From Isoetes taiwanensis (lineage: Eukaryota; Streptophyta; Lycopodiopsida; Isoetales; Isoetaceae): DNA of 64,000 nt. Each line of letters starts with the position of its first letter. Position 1 is the stretch's first letter. Positions 34,616 through 46,530 of this stretch are shown one piece after another. The stretch spans positions 4,197,953 to 4,261,952 of the forward strand of contig JAJEKV010000080.1 in the NCBI GenBank assembly GCA_021234155.1, in the 5' to 3' direction. The translations under genes and the position numbers were made by a program. Below the pieces are notes generated by a model. That model searched no databases and was not told the origin of the DNA. It saw only the letters and a program-made list of their open reading frames with translations.

Positions 34616-36103
34616 GATAAGGGGACAGAACATATGAATACTGAAGAACAAGTTGGAAGACAACTTCAAGAGCCTGACGGCGATTCCGAGAATGATGACC
34701 CTTATGGGAGTCATTATAAAAGGCGGCGTGGTCAGCGCATGCCTATAGATGATTAAATAATATTTGAATATTAATAGGCTTGGCAAAAACCACATGTTCA
34801 AACATTTAACCAAATTTATTTTACTTATCTTATGACGGAAAGACATAAAAAATATAAAATTTACAAAAAACCTAAAAATTATAAAACAAGAAAAATGGCA
34901 AAAAGAGGTGAACGTGGAGAAAAACTGCTTCGAAGCTTTGCCTTCTTTGTTTTCGAATCTATGTTCTCCTCAACGAATTGGTGTGCTAGGGTGGATCTGC
35001 CACAACTCTTAGAGTATTTAAGAAGCAACAAAGCAAGCATTGGGTATGTGTATGTGTGAATGTCGTGAATTTGTGTTATCATTGTTGTACGTTGGCTTGT
35101 CTCTTTTTTGCCATTTGAGAGCTTTCATTATTATTTGTTCCATGTTCATCTCATGAATGCAATGATAATTCATTGTTTTCCAAATGCAATTAGGCCTTAG
35201 ATCATCTCTGCAACTCTTGGTATCATGTTTACATTGGAAACTTTGGACGATGTGGACAGTTTTGCTGATGATTTTTTGGTAAGTCATTCCAGTTCTCTTA
35301 ATTAGTGTTTGTTGTTCACGTTTTGGAAAGGGTGAGAGACTTTCCCTTAAGATTTTGGTTCTGTAAAACGTGAACAACAAACACTAATTAAGAGAACTGG
35401 AATGACTTACCAAGAGATCATCGGCAAAACTGTACACATCGTCCAAAGTTTCCAATGCAAACATGATGCCAAGAGTTGTAGAGATGATATAAGGCCTAAT
35501 TGCAATTGGAAAACAATGAATTAATGCCAAATAAGTATGCAATCATTGCATTCATGAGATGAACATGGAACGAATAACAATGAAAGCTCTCAAATGGCAA
35601 AAAGGAGATATTTCTATTGATCATAAGCCAACGTACAACAATGATAGCACAAATTCACGGCATTCACACATACATACCCAATTCTTGCTTTCTTGCTCCT
35701 TAAATACTCTAAGTGTTGTGGCAGATCCACCCTAGCACACCAATTTGTTGAGGAGAACACAGATTCGAAAACAAAGAAGGCAACGATTCGAAGTGGTTTT
35801 TCTCCACGTTCACCTCTTTTCGCCATTTTTCTTGTTTTATAATTTTTAGGTTTTTTGTAAATTTTATATTTTTTATGTCTTTCCTTCATAAGATAAGTAA
35901 AATAAATTTGGCTAAATGTTTGAACATGTAGTTTTGCCAAGCCTATTAATATTCAAATATTATTTAATCATCTATAGGCGTGCGCTGACCTTGCCGCCTT
36001 TAATAATGACTCCATAAGGGTCATCATTCTTGGAATCGCCGTCAAGCTCTTGAAGTTGTCTCCCAACTTGTTCTTCAGTATTCACATGTTCTGCCCCCTT
36101 ATC
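34616..36103. repeat. Giant inverted repeat: arms of about 709 and 739 bp, 40-base loop
   Basis: The left arm is 34616-35324 and the right arm 35365-36103; the loop is 35325-35364, itself containing a GGAAAGG/CTTTCC stem. The arms match base for base over long stretches, with scattered substitutions and one insertion of about 19 bases in the right arm. Each arm carries exon-like segments. One gives NTEEQVGRQLQE, then DGDS and NDDPYG, close to the outer ends. The other is near the loop, between an acceptor (TGCAATTAG) and a donor (TTG|GTAAGT), and reads IISTTLGIMFALETLDDVYS in the right arm; the left arm has a stop at its second codon. If transcribed it would give a long double-stranded hairpin RNA. 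The gene family is unknown to me. Confidence 0.92.
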
Positions 36104-36690
36104 ATCTATCCCCAGATTTTTTGTGGGGAGTGTAGGCTCCGCACAAGGCCTAGCAGTATGGAGGTGGTAATTCCTGCAATGGCGATGAAAGTTTTTTTTT
36201 TTTTTTTTTTTTTTTGAAGACAAGGTATTTTTATTTTTATTAATAATATGTAAATAATGACATTTATTCATGGCTCTATGGTAGCCAGATAATCTAAACG
36301 TATCAGCACCAAGTCTCCCAGGTGTGGAGATGAGATAAAAGCACCATTAAACAATCCTTCTCAAATAGTGAGTGATCCTAATCAACCTGCAAATGAACCC
36401 CTTTAAGTTCCACCCCCGGAAATGCAGTAGACACAAGCAAAAGAGAGTGGAGGCTTCATCCCTCGCATTAACTCGGCCTCTGATCTACCTATACCAGAGT
36501 ACTACTGGCTGTTCCAATTTCTCGTACTTAGAAAGTTATTAGATAATTTAATGATCACTTGATTAACAATGTTAGTTTCAACAATGCAAGATTTCTCATT
36601 CAATAATCTAGATTCAATATTTGAACTTAATGGTAACAATAAGGTTTACCATATCGAGATGCTTCTAAACTTATGCACCATTAACATTAT
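36104..36690. other. Spacer with a long T run, possible LINE 3' end on the minus strand
   Basis: A run of about 25 T at 36190-36214 is followed by GAAGACAAGGTATTTTTATT. Read on the minus strand this is ...AATACCTTGTCTTC plus poly(A), like the 3' end of a retroposed element. No coding is visible to its right. Confidence 0.4.
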
Positions 36691-36990
36691 AAATACAAGA
36701 AATTTATCGCGGCGGCCAAGGCCGCCGCGAACATCTCTCTCGTTTAAAACCCACAAAGTTGGACCTCAATTAATGTCGAATGTTTGATAATGCAATATTC
36801 ATTTGAAGCCAAATTAATGCAAAAGCTCTACGGATTTTGAAATGTATTCGTGATATTTTTGATGAAATGTATTCGCGATATTTTTGATGAATATATGCAG
36901 CTCATGCGCAATTTAGTAGTTTGATAACACACGGGATTTGAACCTATGCTACTGCCTTGTGTTCTCTTGCCCATATGATACATGGTTTCT
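36690..36990 (-). repeat. SINE-like repeat, minus strand, with 22-bp palindrome
   Basis: On the minus strand, ATCATATGGGCAAGAG and, about 20 bases on, ATAGGTTCAAATCCCG form A- and B-box-like motifs. Further on lies a perfect palindrome at 36708-36729 (CGCGGCGGCC, TT, GGCCGCCGCG on the minus strand), then GATAAATTTCTTG. The 3' part matches 24080-24110 in the large duplication. Two tandem copies of ATTTTTGATGAAATGTATTCGTGAT-type sequence lie inside. Confidence 0.5.
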
Positions 36991-39900
36991 GTGGTCGATC
37001 AGAGTCTAAGAACAGAGGATACTTTCAGACTGTTCATAACACTATAGTTTTTATTTTGTTTTACCTTCCACACAAGAATGTTGATGTCATATTGAGGACC
37101 ATCTGGTGCAGATAGTGGAGCAATTGCTCCTCCTATAGCTATCTCACTGCTTGTTTGCACGAATCATGAACATAGCAGATTGTAGCATTCTGTTGCTCGG
37201 TATGAATCACTCTGTATGATCATAAAGACAGAACATATTGTAAGAAGTGAGCATTAAATTCTGATGAAACAGAACCACATGACTGCCCTACCGTCCAATA
37301 AATGAACAGCCTTGGATTCTGATCACCATACAAACCAGGAAAGCCCTGTCCATTAAAAAGACATATCTCTGATGATAAGAATAAAAAAAAAGAACAAAAC
37401 AGAAGCAAAGCAATAATAGCTTACCTTCCACCCAGCTTCAATGCTATTCCCTGCATTGCTATCAAATGAACCTCCAAGCAGCCAGATCTGAGAAAGGCTG
37501 AACCTCTTGGACGTCAGGGTCCTTATTCTTCAAAAATTCATCCTCTCAGAGATGATAATACACCTGTAAGGTCCCTGCTGCCTAGCATTCTTTGCAAAAA
37601 GAAAACACAGCAACCACAATGTTGCATTGCATAATTCTTGCCTTGTAGGGCTTCCAATGCAGTGGCTACTTGACTTCTTTTGGAAAAGACCAGGGATTTC
37701 AGATGAAGAGCATACTCTCGAGCCGTCTTTTTCGCATGAATATTTGAAAGCCACATCATTGTATATATAAGACATTTTGCACAGGGAAATTTTCACATTG
37801 CATGTGATTGACCCGAATGTCATTTATATTGTCTGTAACGGACTTGCTATATGCTTTTCATATCACAAATTGAAGGCTAGATTTCATGTTGCACCTTTTT
37901 TGCTCATTGTGGAAGTGGACAATAGCATGGCAGTTCTATCCAGCCATTCTGGCCTGCGTTAGAGCAGAATAAACCAAGCAAGCAAATCCCCTATTTAGTA
38001 CATGTATTTTTTCAAAATAAACCGCTGCTAACCAGAGCCAAAACTTATGCATAATGATCATCTTTATCAGCAAACAGAAAATAGTGTAACACAAAACGAT
38101 TTTCCAATGCTATTCAGAGCTGTAAACGAACATCTAGAGCCTGATGTTTTGGATCCAAATGCATCGCACAAACCTGAATGGGTCCACTCCTAATGCAAGC
38201 AGGATCAAGCAGGATGTCGGTTGTTGTCGTTGTACAAAATCTTCTAGTTTGGCATGCATCAGTCAAGTTAGCATATGAGGCTCAATAACAGAAAAAAATG
38301 ATGTCAATGCACCTCAATGTTTGAATCTCTTACCCAGATCATGAACTGGCCATATCTTTCCTGATTTGAGCATAGGCCATCCAAATTCGGAAGCACCCCA
38401 TTTCAACAAATATCTGCCTAATTTTTGTACCAATCTGCAAAGGCGTTTGAGGAATTTGCATCTTGGCAGACACTGGAACAAAATGAAACACCAGAACAGT
38501 GGCAGACACAATTGGCTGGGTGGCGTTACATTTGTTCACACCGTCAAACTAGGATTGATACCTTATATGAGAAAGAAAGCCAAAATGAACAGTCAATTCT
38601 AATGAACAACGAAATACCAAAACAATGGCAAAAGGCCTCCGGAAACACAGAAAGCAATAAGTAAAAACCCCGAAATTGGCAACGGATACCATATCTAAAT
38701 CGCTGCTGCCTGGGACATTTGTCATTTCATACAAACAGCCATTCTTAAAAGGCAGGATAACTTGACCTTTGTCTGCCTCAAATAATAGAGCAACTCCGGC
38801 AGCGCCACTATTAACTACGAACCTCATTTATTCTTTGAAAAGCTTCAAGCCTGCAAAGCATTCAGAGAAGCCGCCATAGTCAGCTCAGAATGCATCGAAG
38901 GAAAACACATGCGAACGTAAGTTCGAGCTCTGCATTAAAGCTCCAGTGTCGAGATAAAAATGGGCGCAACTCCCACTGTCTTTTGATCTCTCCTCTTTGT
39001 ATGTAGAAAATAGAAAATGGCAGAAATTTCAATAAGTTTTGGGAAGGTTTTGGCAACGCCGGAATGCACTGGCACTGATAAGAAACAAAAAAATCCTTTC
39101 CAATACGAAGAATGCTTTACTCCTGCCATAGCAAAGATGATGCCACCGGGAAAGAATCGTGCTTCTGCTAATAATTGACTGTTGAGAGAACCACAATGGA
39201 GCAGAACCCTGAATTGAATACCACGAAGCCTGCAAAATCGGTCTTGCCTTTTAACAGAGATTGCCAACAGAAAAAGAGAATCGCCTCCAGCTTCTTGAAT
39301 GGGTTGCCAACTCAACTCTGTGCCTCTGCCCAGATAAACACAAGGATGATGCCGCCTCCCTGCCCGCAAACTAGCAAAGTAAATAAAATAAGGGTTAATT
39401 CACAGAACCAGGTAAAGAACCGGGCTGTGATCTCTGAAACAGTTCGCCCTCACCTCTTCTCAATGTTTTAACCGGCAGTTCCTCAACTACTTTAGATCTT
39501 AGCCGTTAGATTGAAATCAGTTATTAGCCGTAACAGCTCATATGCGGCATGTTTATCTTGATAAACCATCTGCTTGCCTGTTTATCTTGATAAACCGTCT
39601 GCCAAGCATCTCAGCTATCAAATATCAGCATCTCAGCGAAGACAGCTCTGGCCGGCCACCTTGAAGGCTTTGCTTAAATTGGAACTCTGGAGCTCTGTTC
39701 CATGACAAAAACAAAATCAAGGTAGAGCATGTTGCAGAGGCTGCCATCGCCGCAGCTGCCGCCAAGCTCCAAAATCGTCCCCAAATCATCGAACCCTAGC
39801 ATTTCTCGTCTGTAGCCCATTTTCGACCAAACCGATCTACTAAAGTCGAGCTCTGAACCGGAATGCTTTTGAAGGGCATACTTTATTCCATTTAGACCCT

Positions 39901-40174
39901 GTTTTATGCCGTTCAGCCTTTTGAATGGACTTCGTTTGTGCAGCTGAGCCATGGCTGCGCCTGATTTTGTTTGGTCATGGTAGCAAAAACTGTCAAAAAT
40001 AAGGTAATACAAAAACAAGGTTCTAACGCCATGACGATTGCGCTGATCTTGGAGCTCTAGCCTTGCAGTCTTGAAGGCTGCTTAAATTGGAGCTTAAATC
40101 TCTGCTTAAACCGGAGCTCCGCTGATGCAAATTTTCCTTGTAGCTGCTAAAGCAGTCTCGGACCCTGCCGGTTA
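36991..40174. other. Intergenic DNA, no supported gene
   Basis: Frames on both strands (for example 37530-37823 minus, 38425-38664 plus, 38935-39369 minus) overlap and have no motif I can name. A small duplication CTGTTTATCTTGATAAACC occurs at 39549-39600. Acceptor- and donor-like sites are frequent but do not assemble into a gene. Confidence 0.45.
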
Positions 40175-40284
40175 AAGGGGTCAAACCCCCTTTCTCGCCC
40201 ATTACGGCAAAAATAAATGGGCTCGCCCCTCCGGGCTCGCCCATTTATTTGCCGTAATGGGCTCTAAAGGGGGTTTAACCCCTT
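40175..40284. repeat. 110-bp near-perfect hairpin (foldback MITE-like)
   Basis: The left arm AAGGGGTCAAACCCCCTTT, then GCCCATTACGGCAAA and TAAATGGGC, pairs with the right arm (GCCCATTTATTTGCCGTAAT, then GGGC, AAAGGGGGTTT and AACCCCTT). About 42 of 46 positions are paired, and the centre GCCC-CTCC-GGGC also pairs. It stops eight bases before the end of the Copia LTR at 40293. Confidence 0.9.
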
Positions 40285-40292
40285 CTTCACAC

Positions 40293-41205
40293 TGTTGGTC
40301 TCGACCTGGCTAGAACTACGCCACCGATATAAAAATCCAAACGAAATCCATTCTCACCTCAAATTCTATCAATCAACAGCACAAAGCTATCTACATCAGC
40401 GTCTTTTCCAATGTTTTCCTTTTTCGATCCAATCGTCGTCACGCCAGGTTGATGCAAACTTACTGGAAGAAACCTCAGAGTCGGTGAAGAACAAACAGCC
40501 GAGAATCAACGATCCAAATAAACGGACGGCCCAGATCAGTGCCCCATGACACGAATATTCCAAAGAATTTTTCTATAGGATTTATATATGTTTAGATGAA
40601 CCTTAGTAATAGCTTCATAATTCACCATTTCATACATCATAATTCACTGCTATTACAATTCAAAGAATCAAATATCTTATCAATACCCTAAACTCGATTT
40701 ACCTCAGGGAATCACTAACTGTGTTCTGAAAACCTCCGCCACTGTATATATAAATCAACCTATACATCTTAGTTTTTTTTACAGGGATCCGGTGGTTTTG
40801 CAACTACCGATCCGCTCACCTGTTAGCTTGTTTCAAGATCATTCGACCGAATCAAACATTCCACATTTGATCTCATTTTCCCTCCAATAAGATAACCATT
40901 GGAGTATTTATAATTCGATGATTCACTAATAGCTGGTTAACTATTTTGTCTTAAAACAACTTCGTCCCTGCTACCTCAACCCTAAATAATAATGTGAACC
41001 CTACTGTCTTGTCTTTCCTCTACTTCAAAATACTGATGGTAAACCCTATTGTCTTCAAAACTTCAAACTGTTTTCCATGGTTACCCCTTCAGTACATCAA
41101 CTGATTATGTAATGAACCATGTTGTATTCTAGCAAATATTAACAATTCATCTTGGTTACTGCTTTTTCTGATTATGAGGTGAACTTAAAATCATGATTTC
41201 CAACA
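40293..41205 (-). mobile_element. Copia 3' LTR (913 bp)
   Basis: Read on the minus strand, a purine-rich tract (GGTGAAAGGGGAA) is followed directly by TGTTGGAAATCATG, and the segment ends GTCGAGACCAACA. TGTTGG/CCAACA is a typical LTR terminal inverted repeat, and the purine tract is a typical polypurine primer site. A TATA box (TTATAAATACTCC on the minus strand, near 40905) fits an LTR promoter. The 5' LTR is not found, since the element is broken at its other end. Confidence 0.7.
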
Positions 41206-42290
41206 TTCCCCTTTCACCTCATAATCCTTCTGCAACTTATTCTTTCTGTTAGAACATTAAATCTATTGCAACACATACACCAAACTCCATGCATTGTTTT
41301 TCCCTTGTTCATAACCAGGAGCTTGTTCCATATATATTTCCTCCTCCAATTTTGCATTCAGAAAGGTTGTGTAACATCCATATGATATAATTCATAGTCA
41401 AGTGCATTTGCCATAGCAATGATCATTCTGATACTTGCTATTTTCACAACAGATGAGTAAGTTTCATCATAGTCAACTCTCTTTCTTTGAGTGAAACCCT
41501 GAGCTACAAGGCGTGCTTTGTACTTGGGATTACTATCTGCTCCTATCTTCAACTTGTAGACCCATTTATTTCCTACTGCATTCTTATTTTTTGGTCTTTC
41601 TACAAGCTGGTAGGTTTCTGTCCTTTTGAATGAGTTAATCTCATCATCCATGGCCTGTTTCCACTTGTTGCTATCCAAGTCCTTAATAGCATCATAAAAA
41701 TTTCTGATGCACCAGTTTCAAGTACATTAATACTGGTTCTATGTTTTCCTTTTGAGCTTGAATTCTGACACTTCTACCATCTGGCAGCCTCCCATAAGTT
41801 TTTGGATCAACCTGAGCTTCTTCTCTAAGCATTTCTCCTTCTGTTCTCCTTCTTTTTTCTATCTTTACAGGGATTATATTTCTAGTTATTTCTTCCCCTT
41901 GATCACTGCCACTGCCTTTGTTTTCCACTTAATCATGATCATTATTATTTGAGTCATTCTCATCAGAATCATATTCTGTTGTATTATTGTTCACTGAACC
42001 ATCTGTCTCCTTTGTAGTCTCATTAGAGTTCTCTGTTTCCCCTTTCTTTCTTGTAGGCTTATATAATCTATTCTCAATAAAGGTTACATCTCTACTTGTG
42101 GCTACTTTTCTATTTACTGGGTTGTACAACCTGTAACCTTTTGAATTTTCGTCATATCCCACTAGATAGCTAATTACTGATCTGTCATCTGATTTTCACC
42201 TTAATTCCTCTGGTACATGCATGTAGGTCAGACATCCATAGGTCTTGTACCTTTCATAGTCTGGGATGCTACCTGACCATAATTGCTCTG

Positions 42291-42617
42291 GGGTGAAAGC
42301 ATGCTAGAGTGTACCATCTAAAGTTCTTTTTAGGGAGTGCGAAACTACCCAAAGAAGTACCCAACATTGTGTACTAGGAACTTGCATTGCATAAATGTCT
42401 CAATAAACAATAGGTTTGAGAGTTGATTCACTAAATTTAGTCTCTAATAGTATTGTTATGCTCTCATACTAGAGAGTGACATGTTACTGACCTTCAATTC
42501 AAAAGTTTTGAATTGATTTTAATGGGAAGAAAAAACAGAAAGTACCAGTTTTAAAAGTACCCAGTGAAGGTACTTTTGAGGGTTCCAAAAATAGTATATC
42601 GTAGCATGCTTTCACCC
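42291..42617. mobile_element. MITE, 327 bp, 4-bp target duplication TCTG (same family as 5807)
   Basis: TIRs are GGGTGAAAGCATGCTAGAGT and, in reverse, GGGTGAAAGCATGCTACGAT. Flanking TCTG copies lie at 42287-42290 and 42618-42621. Removing the element and one TCTG restores the Copia integrase reading across CCAGAGCAATTATGG (PEQLW), which proves the insertion and the duplication length. Confidence 0.92.
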
Positions 42618-42723
42618 TCTGGGCAATGTCCATCAATGCTGACAGATGGTAAACTATTTTGAATAATCCTAGTAGTAATGATTGTACTAGTTTTTTAATC
42701 CTAGTAGTAATGATTGTACTAGC

Positions 42724-42791
42724 CCATTGTATGGGTCCCATGACCTATTGGTCTCCGTGGACGTTAAAAAAACTATTCTATTCTATTCTAT
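42724..42791 (+). mobile_element. Short LINE 3' end with TATTC tail inside Copia
   Basis: GGTCTCCGTGGACGTTAAAA is followed by AAACTATTCTATTCTATTCT. It matches the 3' end at 34313-34347. A direct duplication AATCCTAGTAGTAATGATTG followed by TACTAG lies just to the left (42662-42723) and may be connected with the insertion. Confidence 0.65.
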
Positions 42792-43204
42792 AATAAGCAC
42801 TGCAGCCTTCATAGCTTCTTCCCACAGGAAGTTAGGCAATCCACTGTGTTTAAGCATTGATCTAATTGCATTGAGGATAGTTTTCTTCTTTCTCTCAGCC
42901 ACTCTATTCTGCTAAGGTGTGTAGCTACATGTAAACTGTCTCTTGATGCCTTTTTCAACACAAAATTTAATGAACTTTGAAGACATATACTCACCCCCTC
43001 TATTAGATCAAATACATTTGATTTTTCTTCTAGTAGAGCATTCAACTTCATAAGCATACCATATGAAGGCTTCAAAAGCAAGATTTTTACTTCTCAGACA
43101 GTAAACCTGTGTTTTTCTGCTGAAATCATCTATAAAAGTTATAAAATATTTTTTACCAGTAATACCGGTGACATTTAGAGGGCCAAAGAGATCAGTGTGT
43201 ACAA

Positions 43205-44230
43205 ATGTAGCAAAATAATAGGGGATTCCAGGGGGATCTGATATGGAAGAAAAAAAAGATTCCTGAAACTATAGACCATATATCCCTAAAACAACTGAAT
43301 GGGTTTTTATAAAAAAAAATATAGATTCAAGGTAAAAAATAATCACATTAGCTCACTAGATATATTGGTTGAAGTAGTCTTATTAGGACATTGAGTTATT
43401 TTGATAGAGGTTCGAGCCCCCATATTTCATATTCTAAAATCTTAGGCAAAGTCGTATAAAGGTTCCATATTCCCTCAAAACCTTAGGCGAAATCGTATTT
43501 CATATTTCAAAATCATAGGCGCCTCCAATCATAAATGACTATAAGCGAAACAAGAGGTACCCAGAGGCCCCAACATACGATCTGGGTCGTAGGATCGACG
43601 AATACGACGACTGTGGTAGTCCAGCGTGCACCTCGTTTAGAATGTATAGCAAAATAACAGGGGGTTCCATGGGGATCTAGTGTGGATGTAAAAAAAAAAC
43701 AATTCCTGAAACTATAGACCATATATTCCTAAAACAATTGAATGGGTTGTTATAAAAAAAAACATAGATTCAAGATAAAAAATAATCACATTAGCTCACT
43801 GGATATATTGGTTAAAGTAGTCTTATTAAGACATTGAGTTATTTTAATAGAGGTTTGAGCCCCCGTATCTCATATTCTAAAATCTTAGGCAAAGCCATAT
43901 AGAGGTTTAATACTCCCTCAAAACCTTAGCGAAATCGTATTTCATATTTCAAAATCATAGGCGCCTCCAATCATAAATGACTATAAGCGAAACGAGAGGT
44001 GCCCAGAGGCCCCATCATACGATCTGGGTCGTAGGATCGACAAATCCGACAGCTGTGGTAGTCCAAGGTGCACCTCGTTTAGAATATGTAGCAAAATAAC
44101 AGGGGGCTCCAGGGGGGTCTGATATGAATGTAAAAAAAAACCATAGACCATATATCCCTAAAACAATTGAATGGTTGTTATAAAAAAAACATAGATTCAA
44201 GATAAAAAGTAATAGATTCAAGATTCTTCT
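43205..44230 (+). repeat. Tandem array of about 440-bp units with tRNA-like Pol III boxes
   Basis: Two full units and one partial unit begin with TAGCAAAATAA(T/C)AGGGG near 43209, 43646 and 44089. Each full unit has TTAGCTCACTAGATATATTG (A-box-like; 43348 and, with one change, 43791). About 50 bases later it has GAGGTTCGAGCCCCC or GAGGTTTGAGCCCCC (B box, near 43407 and 43850). A conserved block ACGATCTGGGTCGTAGGATC ends each unit. This fits a tRNA-derived SINE present in tandem. The array separates the Copia remnant from the hAT gene. Confidence 0.7.
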
Positions 44231-44257
44231 TCTTTATGACCGTTAGGCAAAGAGTTC

Positions 44258-45250
44258 ATGGCAGCGGCACATCGAGCATATCTTATGCATTTGCTAGAAG
44301 AAGTCAAGGGAAGTCCATTTTATTCTATATTGATTGATGAGAGTACGGATTGGGCTTTGGAACAACATTTGATTGTGTACACATGTTACTTGACGGAGAA
44401 AGGAAAAGGCATTCCTTGCACACGTTTCTTAAAGTTGCTTGGGATTAAGGACGGTACATCGAATACCATTTATCAAAGTCTCATTGCTTGTTTAGCTGAC
44501 TTGGGTTTACCAATATCAAGGCTAGTGGGTATTGCAATAGATGGTTGTAGTAGTATGGTTGGGTCTCAAAACAGACTTGTCACTCAATTACGAAGGGATG
44601 TGCCACATTTGATTGGTGTACATTGTGTGGCCCATCGAGAAGCTCTTGCAGCAAATGATGCCTTTAATTTCTTTCCAATGTTCAAAGATTTGGAGAAGTT
44701 GGCAAGAGTATGCTCATGGGTAGGCAGGTCTAGCAAGAGGCATGAGAAATTGCGCTCGTTGGAGGACGCTTTTGAGTTACCAAAGTTAAACTTGCATCAA
44801 ATTTATGAGGTAAGATGGTTGTCTTGTGGTAATGTACTCATCCGCATTATTAAATTGATGCCTGCTCTATTGCGTCTATGGGAGACGAATAATGAATGTG
44901 AGCTTCTAGCATCCTTTGAAAAGGCGAGTGTCCAATTTTATTTTCATTTCCTTGCCGATGTTTTGCTTGAGCTTAATCTTTTAAACAAGCAATTTCAAGA
45001 AGGAAGCATTGAGATCTCAAGCATCTCGCCTACGGTTGCCTCCACTATCTAAGGTCAATGAGTTTTATGGCCATCTAGTTTATGATGATAATGATGGAAT
45101 TACTCACAGGTGCGTGCTTTTATTTGATACATTTATAGTTGTTAAGTAAAGTGGTGGCTATCACTGATTTTATATAAATGATGGTGGATTTTGTGATAGG
45201 TATGCGCTTTCATTTGATACATCATCATTTGAAGAGATAATTGCATCGTG
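44258..45250 (+). pseudogene. hAT transposase, N-terminal part (DUF4371/ZNF862-like)
   Basis: The frame 44258-45052 reads the catalytic core of a DUF4371-type hAT transposase. SILIDESTDWALEQHLIVYT holds the first catalytic Asp; LVGIAIDGCSSMVGS holds the second motif; CVAHREALA and EVRWLSCGNVLIRI are further conserved blocks. The 5' part with the TTF-type zinc finger is missing. The frame breaks at 45050, after which KVNEFYGHLVYDD continues in another frame up to FEEIIAS, where the 8.8-kb element has inserted. The remaining C-terminal part lies at 54046-54618. Confidence 0.92.
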
Positions 45251-46239
45251 TAGCACAAGGCACCCAAAATTAAAACACTACATGGTTTTTTCTATGGTTG
45301 TGACTAGAAAACCATTCTACAAAACTAATGGGTGTTTGGGGGTTAATTTCATTAAAAACCATATGTGGCTAAACTAGTTGGTCTTCTTATAAGGTTTGTT
45401 AAGGTGATATTACGTCATGGTGATTATAAATGGCTTATTTCTAGTGTTTGTAAAAGTGGTATTATATGTTGGTACGTGGATGTGGTACATTATATCGTTT
45501 TTAGGGTACGGTTTGTCCATGTGGTATAACGTGATGGTTGTGGATGTGGTTTCAATGTAGTGCTCTATTCATGTGATTTCATAATGTGGTAGTTGTTGTG
45601 GTTTGCTATTGTGGAAAACTGGCCCGGCTAATTTTCATGGTAAACCTGCATGGTTTGAATTGTGTTAATAGCAATAAATCACTATTAGTTGATTAGTCAA
45701 AGTGTTTAGGGTTTTCTATTAAAGCACTATTGTGCTTATCAAAATTAGATATAATTGTTTTGCTCACAATGTGCATGGTTTTGTAATGCATCAGGTTCAT
45801 GGTTATCATCGATAAACTAGTAATGTTATGTAGTATGAAGCATTTCAAGTTAATAGACTAAAACCATTAAGAACTATGGATGGTTTCTTACGTATTGTAG
45901 TACTTATTAAAGTTAGTAATTCACTAATGGCTTCTAGTCTAAAGCATTTCAATTAATGCATAAAAGGCGTGACGGCCCTTCCCACTCAAAGTGTACTTGT
46001 TAATAATGATAAACCACTAAACGATTTCTAGTGTTAAGCTTCTTAAGTTACTGCATAGAAAGAATGGCGATCTTTTCACTGAAGACCTAATAGTTTCTTC
46101 AATCATACAAATAATGGTGATGATGACAAATCACTACCTTTCTATGATCTGAAGAACTTTTGGTTAATGAATGAAAACAAGGGCAGTCTTATTGATTATA
46201 TATGTATGCATTTGTGTTCTATGACCGCATAGTTTCTTG

Positions 46240-46530
46240 ACATTTATGGCTAGTGGTCAAGACTCTTAACCATAAATGTTTTCAATTCCATAGGCCTAGT
46301 GGTCAAGACTATTAACCACAAAGGTTTTTCACGTCCAAGCATTTAAGATTAGATTAAAACAAGTAGTTAAAATATAGTAGTCTACTACTGGTTAAGACTA
46401 TTAACTATAAACATTTTTCACGTCCATATGCCTATTGGTTAAGATCATTAACCATAAATGTTATTCATGTCCATATGACTAGTGGTTAAGACTATTTATC
46501 ATAAATGTTTTTCACGTCCAAGCACTTAAG
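46240..46530. repeat. Imperfect tandem repeats in the left subterminal zone
   Basis: A unit of the form AGTGGTTAAGACTATTAACC, then ATAAATGTTTTTCACGTCCA, recurs four to five times with changes. It belongs to the subterminal region of the CACTA-like element. Confidence 0.7.

Larger units (their letters stand above)
41206..43208 (-). pseudogene. Ty1/Copia pol remnant (integrase and reverse transcriptase)
   Basis: Reading from right to left: FVHTDLFGPLNVTGITGKKY and FITFIDDFSRKTQVY (integrase core with the D of TDLFGP), then GGEYMSSKFIKFCVEKGIKR, VAERKKKTILNAIRSMLKHS (with stops), then PEQLWSGSIPDYERYKTYGC. RT follows at 41358-41678 with KWVYKLKIGADSNPKYKARL and VAQGFTQ, and after a frameshift LEEEIYMEQAPGYEQG. 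Stops and frame changes are numerous. A MITE (42291-42617) splits the PEQLW codons and a LINE tail sits at 42724-42791. The RT palm YVDD and RNase H parts are missing between about 41290 and the polypurine tract, and gag is missing on the right. It is not active. Confidence 0.9.
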
